From Ruminococcus sp. (GTDB lineage: Bacteria; Bacillota; Clostridia; Oscillospirales; Ruminococcaceae): a stretch of DNA of 59,814 bases. This document shows, piece by piece, positions 53,455 through 59,814 of the stretch (the first letter of the stretch is position 1; each line of letters starts with the position of its first letter). The stretch lies in contig JAFTYF010000015.1 in the NCBI GenBank assembly GCA_017461395.1, positions 1 through 59,814 of the forward strand. Reading direction: 5' to 3'. A program made the translations under genes and the position numbers. The notes beneath the pieces are model-generated. The model was not told the DNA's origin. It searched no databases and saw nothing but the letters and a program-made list of their open reading frames with translations.

Positions 53455-54876
53455 TTAATCTGTTTCGCCGCTGTTCACCTTATCTATATACTTCTGTACA
53501 ACAGGATTTGTAGCGTCATATGTCTCATTCCAGGGCTTTCCTCGTGCGGAATTTCGCATATCACTGTCAAGAACCTCAGCGCAGTCAGCTGATATTCCTC
53601 TTGAAATATCAAGCACAGGATTATCCAGTGCAAGCTGTTCCATGCTGTCCTTCATATCGACCATTTCCTGAGTCCAGCCGTAAGAATCAACGAACATAGC
53701 AACATCGGCAACAGCTCTTGCTTCTTCATTCATCAGGAGATAACGCTTACAGTCGAGATACTTCGCAACGCCTTCCGGATTTGACGCACCGGATACTATG
53801 GAATAAGCCTCCATTTTTGCGGGAACATAATACTCATCTGCTTCTGGATCCTTTGGCATCGGCACAAAGAATACATCCTCGCCGTACTTTGCCTTCCACA
53901 CGTCTGGAGTTGTATAAAGCTCGTAAAGACCTACAGGATAGAACATCAGCTTGCCCTCGCCGATATACTGCGGTTTAGCTTCCCAGCCGTAATCACCGAC
54001 ACCGATAGCTATAAGATCCTTCTGATACATCTCATAGATCCAGTTCTGGACACGTTCCATATCAGGGCTTCCGAGATTATTCACAAGCTTTCCGTCTTCA
54101 ATGCTGACAGGCGAAACTCCGATAGTATTGATAAGTCCGAATTCAAACCACCAGCCGTCGATTCCGAAACGCTGATCCGACGTATCTACAAACTTTTCAA
54201 GAAGTTCCTGAAAAGTATCCCATGTCCACTCATCATTTTCATAGAGAACAGCTGGATCATCAAGACCTGCTTCCTGAAATGTCTTTCTGTTGTAAAGTAC
54301 TGCAACTGAGTCTCCGGATGTCTGAACGATTGCTGTATAATGTTTGTCGTTCCACATAAGGCTGTCATTTACGTCCTTGACATCCTTCCACAGAGGAGAT
54401 TCAAAGTCAATGTAATCATCGACCGGCATGAACATTTCACGGATAGCACCCTTAGGAATAGCGTCGCCGTTTCCAGCATAGAAGAAGTCAATTCCCTCAC
54501 CGCTGCTTATGGCTTCAGAAAGCTTATCATATCGCTGCTCATAGTCTACATGATGATACTCGATATTTCCGCCGTAAACTTTCTGAAAATAATACAGATC
54601 AGAATGTGGAATCGGATCGCTCTCTTTGGGATTGATATCCCAGTCTGCCATCCACTTTATTGTTTTGTTTTCAAGTTCGCCGTCAAGAACGACATCCTTT
54701 TCGTTTTCCAATGCCTCCAGAAGCTTTTCTTCTCTTTCGGGCGGCATTGTAAATTCCTGTGTTTCGTTTTCCTTGACTCCGTTATCAGAGCTTTTGTCGG
54801 AGTCGCCGCATCCTGTTGCTGTAAAAGTCATAGCTGACATAAGCAGTGCGGCAAGAAAAATCTTAAGTTTTTTCAT
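53455..54876 (-). CDS. Orphan extracellular solute-binding lipoprotein (family 1)
   Basis: 473 residues. Signal peptide with lipobox TATGC (Cys about 23), acidic spacer, then a periplasmic-binding fold typical of sugar ABC importers (IDFFYAGNGDAIPKGAIREMFMPVDDYID, YNRKTFQEAGLDDPAVLYENDEWTWDTFQELL, a cluster of Trp and Asp for carbohydrate binding). No permease or ATPase is nearby, and the adjacent genes are metabolic. It may serve a transporter encoded elsewhere or act as a sensor. AGAGG precedes the start. Confidence 0.88.
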   Translation of the reverse strand: MKKLKIFLAALLMSAMTFTATGCGDSDKSSDNGVKENETQEFTMPPEREEKLLEALENEKDVVLDGELENKTIKWMADWDINPKESDPIPHSDLYYFQKVYGGNIEYHHVDYEQRYDKLSEAISSGEGIDFFYAGNGDAIPKGAIREMFMPVDDYIDFESPLWKDVKDVNDSLMWNDKHYTAIVQTSGDSVAVLYNRKTFQEAGLDDPAVLYENDEWTWDTFQELLEKFVDTSDQRFGIDGWWFEFGLINTIGVSPVSIEDGKLVNNLGSPDMERVQNWIYEMYQKDLIAIGVGDYGWEAKPQYIGEGKLMFYPVGLYELYTTPDVWKAKYGEDVFFVPMPKDPEADEYYVPAKMEAYSIVSGASNPEGVAKYLDCKRYLLMNEEARAVADVAMFVDSYGWTQEMVDMKDSMEQLALDNPVLDISRGISADCAEVLDSDMRNSARGKPWNETYDATNPVVQKYIDKVNSGETD

Positions 54877-54951
54877 TCTGCCATACCTCTTTTCTGATAA
54901 ATCTGAGAGGAGGAGGATTATTTTATTTGTATGCGCTTGTTCTGTAATAAA

Positions 54952-55617
54952 TCATTCATTTTGACACTGTGCCGAAAATGCACATTTCCCCCTCATATTA
55001 CAAAACTCACACTTCCCTGCCCTTTTTCGGACAGGAACTTCTGAAATTCCTATCACAGCCGTCACCGACTTCGACGGAATCATTATATTTTCCGGCGTTA
55101 CCGTCAGACCTATTCGTCTTTGTGCGTTAAGAGCTATTAGCAGCTTCTCCTGCACTGATATCGGTAAATCGCCGTATCCGGGACTAAACCGCCATGTTCT
55201 ATAGGCTGCATCTACTTCCCGAAATATTTCTTCTTCTGCCTTATCGCAGAACTGTTCAATAAGCGAACTGCACACGCAGTCCATTGCAAGAGCTTCCGCC
55301 ATATCCGTAACTTCTGCTCTCCGAATCAGTTTGTCAGCCTCCGCCGACAAGGTCGCCGCAAAAATAACGGCTTTTCCGCACCCCTCAGGGTGCATTTTTA
55401 TATCATTCCCCGACAAGAATACTCCGCAGTCAGAAAGCTCTACGCCGCCGCTGAGGATTTCCACGCCGCTGACACGATATACATACTTCGGAAGAATGAT
55501 CTTCCTTGCCGTGCTGTCAGCTTTTTCTATCAGCCTGAGCACGTTATCGTCCGGATCTCCCTTGACTCCCATATATCGGGCTGTTTCGCATATGGAAACG
55601 GTTTCCAGAACGATCAT
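54952..55617 (-). CDS. Stand-alone MetH reactivation-domain protein with a C-terminal Cys motif
   Basis: 221 residues matching the cobalamin-reactivation (SAM-binding) domain of methionine synthase. The signature is YRTWRFSPGYGDLPIS (about 142-157), followed by SKSVTAVIGIS. It ends in a four-Cys group (CEFCNMRGKCAFSAQC) that could bind a metal or an iron-sulfur cluster. In many anaerobes MetH lacks this domain and a separate protein supplies it. The ATG overlaps the metF stop (ATGA), so it is translationally coupled with the enzyme that makes the methyl donor. The MetH core is not in the window. Confidence 0.85.
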   Translation of the reverse strand: MIVLETVSICETARYMGVKGDPDDNVLRLIEKADSTARKIILPKYVYRVSGVEILSGGVELSDCGVFLSGNDIKMHPEGCGKAVIFAATLSAEADKLIRRAEVTDMAEALAMDCVCSSLIEQFCDKAEEEIFREVDAAYRTWRFSPGYGDLPISVQEKLLIALNAQRRIGLTVTPENIMIPSKSVTAVIGISEVPVRKRAGKCEFCNMRGKCAFSAQCQNE

Positions 55618-56474
55618 GAACGTATTATTCCCAGAACGGCTTCGCTGATTTTTCGCGCTACATACGGATTGTTCATTGTGTAAAGATGAATTCCATCAAC
55701 TCCGTTAGCCACCAGATCAACGATCTGATTTACAGCGTAAGCAATTCCGGCATCACGGAGAGCCTCAGGATTATGCTCGTATTTCTGCATGATCTTCACG
55801 AATTTCTTCGGAAGACTTGCACCGCACGTCGTAACCATACGCTCTATCTGATTCTTATTTACAACCGGCATGATTCCGGCTTCGATCGGCACATTTATAC
55901 CGGCAATAGCTGCCTTTTCACGGAAATCATAAAAATACTCATTATCAAAAAACAGCTGTGTGATGAGATGATCTGCGCCAGCCTCGACCTTTTTGCGGAG
56001 ATTGATAATATCATCCACAAGGCTGTCAGAATCAGGATGTCCCTCCGGATAGCAGGCTCCTGCGATATCAAAATCACCCTTTGACTTTATGAAAGTGATA
56101 AGATCGCTTGCATGAAGGAAGTCAGTTTTCGGCGGTATATCGGGATTAATATCTCCTCTCAGAGCGAGAATATTCTCAATCCCCCTCTGTTTTATCTCGT
56201 CAAGTGTTTCTGAAATTTCTTCCTTTGTATTGTTAATGCAGGGAAGATGAATCACCGGAGTAATTCCCATTTCCTTAATTTTTGACGCAATATCGCAGGC
56301 AAAGCCGCCGTTGCCGCTTCCGCCGGCGCTGAACGTAACACTGATAAAATCAGGTTCAAGACCTTTCATTTCATCAAGAGTTTTGTATATAACATTAATA
56401 CTGCTCGTTTTCTTCGGAGGAAAAACCTCGAAGGAAAAGACAGTTCTTTCCTTAAAAATATCTTTTATGCGCAT
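55614..56474 (-). CDS. metF: Methylenetetrahydrofolate reductase
   Basis: 286 residues. It makes 5-methyltetrahydrofolate for methionine synthesis. FAD-binding barrel: FSFEVFPPK with the catalytic Glu, PDFISVTFSAGG, ALRGDI, and GACYPEGHPD. The conserved DHLITQLFFDN and GIMPVVNKNQ follow. FolD at 20.3 kb makes its substrate. It follows ung by 11 bases and precedes the MetH reactivation protein by a 4-base overlap. Confidence 0.95.
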   Translation of the reverse strand: MRIKDIFKERTVFSFEVFPPKKTSSINVIYKTLDEMKGLEPDFISVTFSAGGSGNGGFACDIASKIKEMGITPVIHLPCINNTKEEISETLDEIKQRGIENILALRGDINPDIPPKTDFLHASDLITFIKSKGDFDIAGACYPEGHPDSDSLVDDIINLRKKVEAGADHLITQLFFDNEYFYDFREKAAIAGINVPIEAGIMPVVNKNQIERMVTTCGASLPKKFVKIMQKYEHNPEALRDAGIAYAVNQIVDLVANGVDGIHLYTMNNPYVARKISEAVLGIIRS

Positions 56475-56485
56475 ATTTCCTCGTT

Positions 56486-57157
56486 TCAGTCGATCGACCA
56501 GTCGATTTCACCCATTCCGCAGGAATGGAGAAACTTATTTGCCTGTGAAAAATGCCTGCACCCAAAAAATCCGTTATAAGCCGACAGTGGGCTCGGATGC
56601 GCCGCTTTCAGCACAAGATGTGCAGGGTTTGTTATGAACTGCTGCTTTGACTTTGCGTCGCTGCCCCAAAGCATGAATACCATCGGTTTTTCACGCTCAT
56701 TCAGTAGCTTTATCACGTCTGTTGTGAATTCTTCCCAACCAAGACCTCTGTGGCTTCTTGCCTGATTTGCACGGACAGTGAGGACGGAATTCAAAAGCAG
56801 AACGCCTTCCTGCGCCCACTTGATAAGCTCGCCGTGCTTTCCAAGATTGTTGATTCCAAGATCGTCACGGATCTCTTTGAAAATATTCACAAGCGACGGC
56901 GGTGGAGTCACACCACGGCAGACCGAAAAGCTCAGCCCATGCGCCTGTCCCTCACCGTGATACGGATCCTGACCGATTATCACGCATTTCACATCATTAT
57001 AAGACGTATACTTCAGCGCGTTGAAGATATCATACATTCCAGGATATATTCTTTGTGTGCGATACTCGTTAATAAGCTTCTGCCGCAGTGCAAGGTAGTA
57101 TTCCTTTTCAAACTCGCCTTTAAGCAGTTCGTCCCAGTCGTTATTGAAATTTACCAT
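56486..57157 (-). CDS. ung: Uracil-DNA glycosylase (family 1)
   Basis: 223 residues. It removes uracil from DNA. Water-activating motif GQDPYHGEGQAHGLSFSV (catalytic Asp64), the uracil-binding VLLLNSVLTVRANQ, and the C-terminal HPSPLSAYNGFFGCRHF with the catalytic His and the leucine loop. The start is two bases past the stop of the preceding gene, and the RBS is weak, so translation is probably coupled. Confidence 0.96.
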   Translation of the reverse strand: MVNFNNDWDELLKGEFEKEYYLALRQKLINEYRTQRIYPGMYDIFNALKYTSYNDVKCVIIGQDPYHGEGQAHGLSFSVCRGVTPPPSLVNIFKEIRDDLGINNLGKHGELIKWAQEGVLLLNSVLTVRANQARSHRGLGWEEFTTDVIKLLNEREKPMVFMLWGSDAKSKQQFITNPAHLVLKAAHPSPLSAYNGFFGCRHFSQANKFLHSCGMGEIDWSID

Positions 57158-57159
57158 CG

Positions 57160-57633
57160 TTAATTAAATACCGTATCCTCATAATATTTGAACTTGACAA
57201 GTGTATTTTTCTTATATGTGAGAGACCCCTGCTGATTGAACGGAACCTTTTCATAAGCCTCCGGAGAGCACTCAATAACGACATTTCTGCCCTTTCGTGT
57301 AACAAAAATCAGCTCGTAACGTGCATCCTTGATTTCAACCTTGCCGGTACTCTCAATGATACGGAGTCTGTCGTCGCATTTTCTTATAAGAGTCGCCATT
57401 TCTACAACAGGACCGGAAACCTTTTTCTGATTGTTATCGGCTGAAGCTGAAGATGATGATACTCCCCTTACCTGCCGACGGTTCACGTCAGAATTTCCAG
57501 TGCCCTGTTCCTCAAGGAAAACAGATAAAAATCTCCGGAAAGTACTTTTTCCGCTGAAAAGCAAAATGACAACAAGAAGTATAACGACTATTCCGGCAAG
57601 AAGAATCAGGAGGTTTTTAAGCTGTTCTGACAT
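57160..57633 (-). CDS. Membrane-anchored small protein of unknown function
   Basis: 157 residues. A single N-terminal membrane helix (about 8-28, LLILLAGIVVILLVVILLF) is followed by a short basic stretch, a Ser/Asn-rich linker (about 45-70), and a small beta domain (about 75-157). That domain has YELIFVTRKGRNVVIEC and a KKNTLVKFKYY end. The layout resembles DUF2500-type proteins, but I cannot confirm the family. It lies between galE and ung with tight spacing, so it is part of that operon. Confidence 0.75.
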   Translation of the reverse strand: MSEQLKNLLILLAGIVVILLVVILLFSGKSTFRRFLSVFLEEQGTGNSDVNRRQVRGVSSSSASADNNQKKVSGPVVEMATLIRKCDDRLRIIESTGKVEIKDARYELIFVTRKGRNVVIECSPEAYEKVPFNQQGSLTYKKNTLVKFKYYEDTVFN

Positions 57634-57675
57634 TTTAACAGTCCTTTCTGTGTGAAAATAGGAAATCTATACTTA

Positions 57676-58689
57676 TTATTCGATTCCGTTTGGATTAAGC
57701 TTTGTAAAATTCCAGCTGTCGGCACACATTTCGTTGATATCTGATTTTGCTTCCCAGCCGAAAAGCTTCTTTGCCTTTGAAGCGTCAGCAAAACACGTTG
57801 CGATATCACCGGAACGTCTTGGTGCAATACGCTTGTTTATCGGCTTGCCGCAGGCTTTTTCGTATGCGGCAACAACCTCAAGAACACTGGAACCGTTGCC
57901 TGTTCCGAGATTTACAGCCTCAAATCCTGTATTTTTTTCCGCATATTCGATAGCGCAAACATGACCAGCTGCAAGATCTACAACGTGGATGTAATCTCTC
58001 ACACCTGTGCCGTCGGGAGTATCGTAATCATCACCAAAAACACTGAGCTGCTGGAGCTTTCCAGCTGCAACCTGTGCGATATATGGAACAAGATTGTTAG
58101 GGATTCCATTTGGATCCTCACCTATAAGTCCGCTCTTATGCGCGCCGATAGGATTGAAATATCTCAGTGCAACAACGCTCATTTCCTTGTCAGAAACGCA
58201 GCAGTCTCTAAGAATCTGCTCGATCATTACCTTTGTGTAGCCGTAAGGATTTGTTGCGGATGTAGGCATATCCTCAGTATACGGAGCTTTATTATTCATT
58301 CCGTAAACTGTAGCAGACGAGGAGAAAACTATTCTCTTACAGCCATTTTCACGCATTGCACGGAGAAGAATAAGCGTTCCATAAATGTTGTTTGTGTAGT
58401 ATTCAAGCGGCTTCTGAACGGATTCGCCAACTGCCTTAAGCCCTGCAAAGTGAATTACAGCGCTTATATCATTTTCTTTGAAAATTGCAGTCATTTTTTC
58501 ATAATCGCAGATGTCAGCCTGATAAAATTTTATATTCTTACCGCTGATTTTTTCAATTCTATCAACTGCTGCCTCCTTGGAATTAGAAAGGTTATCTACA
58601 ACAATGATTTCGTAGTTGTTTGCTAAAAGCTCAACGCAGGTATGGCTGCCTATAAAGCCAGTACCGCCTGTTACAAGGATCTGTGACAT
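57676..58689 (-). CDS. galE: UDP-glucose 4-epimerase
   Basis: 337 residues. It interconverts UDP-glucose and UDP-galactose. NAD motif ILVTGGTGFIGSH, then VVDNLSNS, FAGLKAVGESV, the catalytic SSSATVYG Ser and the Tyr-xxx-Lys of NPYGYTKVM. Sugar-nucleotide binding is in NLVPYIAQVA and YDTPDGTGVRDYIHVVDLA. The start at 58689 has GGAGG eight bases upstream; longer in-frame codons are not supported. It is first in a run with the 157-residue protein, ung, metF and the MetH-activation gene. Confidence 0.96.
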   Translation of the reverse strand: MSQILVTGGTGFIGSHTCVELLANNYEIIVVDNLSNSKEAAVDRIEKISGKNIKFYQADICDYEKMTAIFKENDISAVIHFAGLKAVGESVQKPLEYYTNNIYGTLILLRAMRENGCKRIVFSSSATVYGMNNKAPYTEDMPTSATNPYGYTKVMIEQILRDCCVSDKEMSVVALRYFNPIGAHKSGLIGEDPNGIPNNLVPYIAQVAAGKLQQLSVFGDDYDTPDGTGVRDYIHVVDLAAGHVCAIEYAEKNTGFEAVNLGTGNGSSVLEVVAAYEKACGKPINKRIAPRRSGDIATCFADASKAKKLFGWEAKSDINEMCADSWNFTKLNPNGIE

Positions 58690-58756
58690 TTTTATGACCT
58701 CCATTGTGTTATATATTATTATTATAATATATTTTTCGGATTTTTGCAAGATATAT

Positions 58757-58785
58757 TTGCAATTTTCTTGAAAATATGTTATACT
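58757..58785 (+). promoter_or_regulatory. Promoter of ttcA
   Basis: TTGCAA (58757-58762), 17-base spacer, TATACT (58780-58785), followed by a 30-base leader and AGGAGG. Confidence 0.72.
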
Positions 58786-58815
58786 AACCTTATAAATTTT
58801 TTAGGAGGATTTTAA

Positions 58816-59538
58816 ATGCAGAGGATTCTCGGTTATATGAGAAAAGCAATTCAGGAATATAATCTCATTCAGGACGGCGACCGAATTTGTGTAGGGGTTT
58901 CCGGCGGAAAGGACAGTCTTGTTATGCTGTATGGACTTAAGCTTCTGCAGAGATTTATTAACATAGATTACACGATTACCGGAGTCACTCTTGATCCCGG
59001 ATTCAAGGGCGTAAGTACCGATTATTCGTCGATTGAGATTTTCTGCCGTGACAAGGAAATCGAATACAAAATCATAAAGACGCAGATCGCTGAAATTGTA
59101 TTTGATGTCCGCAAAGAAACAAATCCATGCAGTCTTTGTGCGAGGATGCGCAGAGGAGCTCTACATGACGCGACTGTTGCTCTTGGTTGCAATAAAATCG
59201 CTCTCGGTCACAACTATGACGACGCCGTTGAAACTTTCATCATGAATCTTTTTACGGAAGGAAGAATCGGCTGTTTTTCGCCTATGTCCTACCTTGAACG
59301 CAAGGATATCCACATGATAAGACCGCTTCTCTACGCTCCCGAAAAGGATATTAAAAGAGCCGCTGTTAAGAACGAGCTCCCCATCGTAAAATCAGTTTGT
59401 CCGGCTGACGGTCATACAAACAGACAGAGAACGAAAGATTTTCTTTCACAGGCTGACAAAACTTATGACGGAATTAAGAATCGTATTTTCGGCGCGATGC
59501 AGCGATTCGACCTTGACGGCTGGGGCCCGAATAAATAA
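58816..59538 (+). CDS. ttcA: TtcA-type tRNA 2-thiocytidine synthase
   Basis: 240 residues. PP-loop ATPase with SGGKDS (about 30-35). A cysteine pair NPCSLCARMRRG and a later Cys (SVCPADG) fit the TtcA layout, in which cysteines hold a [4Fe-4S] cluster that carries the sulfur. GHNYDDAVETFIMNL is the conserved adenylate-site helix. It thiolates C32 of some tRNAs. It is monocistronic. Closely related TtcA-like clades exist, so the exact substrate base is inferred. Confidence 0.88.
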   Translation: MQRILGYMRKAIQEYNLIQDGDRICVGVSGGKDSLVMLYGLKLLQRFINIDYTITGVTLDPGFKGVSTDYSSIEIFCRDKEIEYKIIKTQIAEIVFDVRKETNPCSLCARMRRGALHDATVALGCNKIALGHNYDDAVETFIMNLFTEGRIGCFSPMSYLERKDIHMIRPLLYAPEKDIKRAAVKNELPIVKSVCPADGHTNRQRTKDFLSQADKTYDGIKNRIFGAMQRFDLDGWGPNK

Positions 59539-59540
59539 AA

Positions 59541-59566
59541 AAATCCTCTCCTTACGGAGAGGATTT
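59541..59566. terminator. Bidirectional terminator between ttcA and the surface protein
   Basis: AAATCCTCTCC pairs with GGAGAGGATTT around TTAC, with A residues before and TAAAT after, so it can act for both convergent genes. Confidence 0.88.
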
Positions 59567-59596
59567 AAATTTATAGGTGAATTACGGACTAATTAA

Positions 59597-59814
59597 TTAG
59601 TCTTCCTTCTTTCTAAGAACGAATGCTGTTCCGATTGCAACTGCGAGACCAGCTGTAGCGATACCTACGCCAGCAACACCTGTCTTCGGAGGATTCTGCT
59701 TCTTAGTTGTTGTAGCCTTAGGCTTAACTGTTGTCTTAGCCTTAGTTGTTGTTGGCTTCTTGCCTGTTGTTGTAGTTGTTGTGCTTTCTCCTGCTGTAGT
59801 TGTTGTAGTTGTAG
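59597..59814 (-). CDS. C-terminus of a sortase-anchored Thr-rich surface protein (partial)
   Basis: About 72 residues are visible; the N-terminal part lies beyond the window end. It reads as a Thr-rich linker (repeated TTTTT with KPTTTKAKTTVKPKA), then the sorting signal NPPKTGV, a hydrophobic helix AGVGIATAGLAVAIGTAFVL and the charged tail RKKED. NPPKTG is a variant of the LPxTG sortase motif. In cellulosome-bearing ruminococci, anchoring scaffoldins and adhesins end this way, so it could hold the cellulosome on the cell. The type of the missing part is unknown. Confidence 0.85.
   Translation of the reverse strand, partial: TTTTTTAGESTTTTTTGKKPTTTKAKTTVKPKATTTKKQNPPKTGVAGVGIATAGLAVAIGTAFVLRKKED

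Overview
The window looks like a chromosomal segment of a cellulosome-bearing Ruminococcus (Oscillospiraceae, Firmicutes), closest in style to R. flavefaciens. Evidence is two secreted proteins ending in type I dockerins, Thr-rich linkers, the C-terminus of a sortase-anchored surface protein, strong Gram-positive ribosome binding sites, sigma-A promoters with 17-base spacers, and Firmicute genes such as scfA/scfB, yqfC/yqfD, yfmF/yfmH and rny. The species call is inference from sequence style. Most of the window is core chromosome.

Layout. 0-4.3 kb: the SCIFF peptide scfA with its radical SAM maturase scfB, then an ABC-F ribosome-protection-type ATPase behind an attenuator-like leader. 4.3-12.4 kb: rpoB and rpoC with their own promoter, apart from rplJ/rplL. 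12.4-18.3 kb: an accessory stretch with a two-component system and small membrane proteins, then the decayed remains of a mobilizable transposon (mobC, tnpW-like gene, internally deleted serine recombinase). 18.4-20.2 kb: two lipoproteins. 20.2-27.5 kb: folD, lgt, the M16 pair yfmH/yfmF, and sporulation-type genes ylbJ, yqfC and yqfD. 27.6-33.2 kb: a hybrid AraC regulator divergent from a dockerin-bearing rhamnogalacturonan lyase. 33.3-41.2 kb: tRNA-Leu(GAG), tadA, a CPBP-like membrane protein, metG, a dockerin-bearing SGNH hydrolase and rny. 41.2-52.4 kb: an O-antigen-ligase-like protein, a 2[4Fe-4S] ferredoxin, nadB-nadC, a lipoprotein, a SpoVB-type flippase, an aminotransferase, an unknown gene, trpS, and mazG-hup-rqcP. 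52.4-59.8 kb: an epimerase, an orphan solute-binding lipoprotein, a galE/unknown/ung/metF/MetH-activation run, ttcA, and a sortase-anchored surface protein cut by the window end.

Two regulatory signals stand out. First, a family of intergenic repeats sits directly behind gene ends (1-99, 1942-2227, 27521-27611, 37421-37723). They are built from nested hairpins whose arms change in a compensatory way, both between copies and between the two halves of one copy. This points to selection on folded structure, and I do not recognise the family. Second, the two-component system at 14.4-16.2 kb appears to control itself and the nearby operon at 12.5 kb: both promoters carry 11-base direct repeats placed exactly 5 bases before the -10 box.
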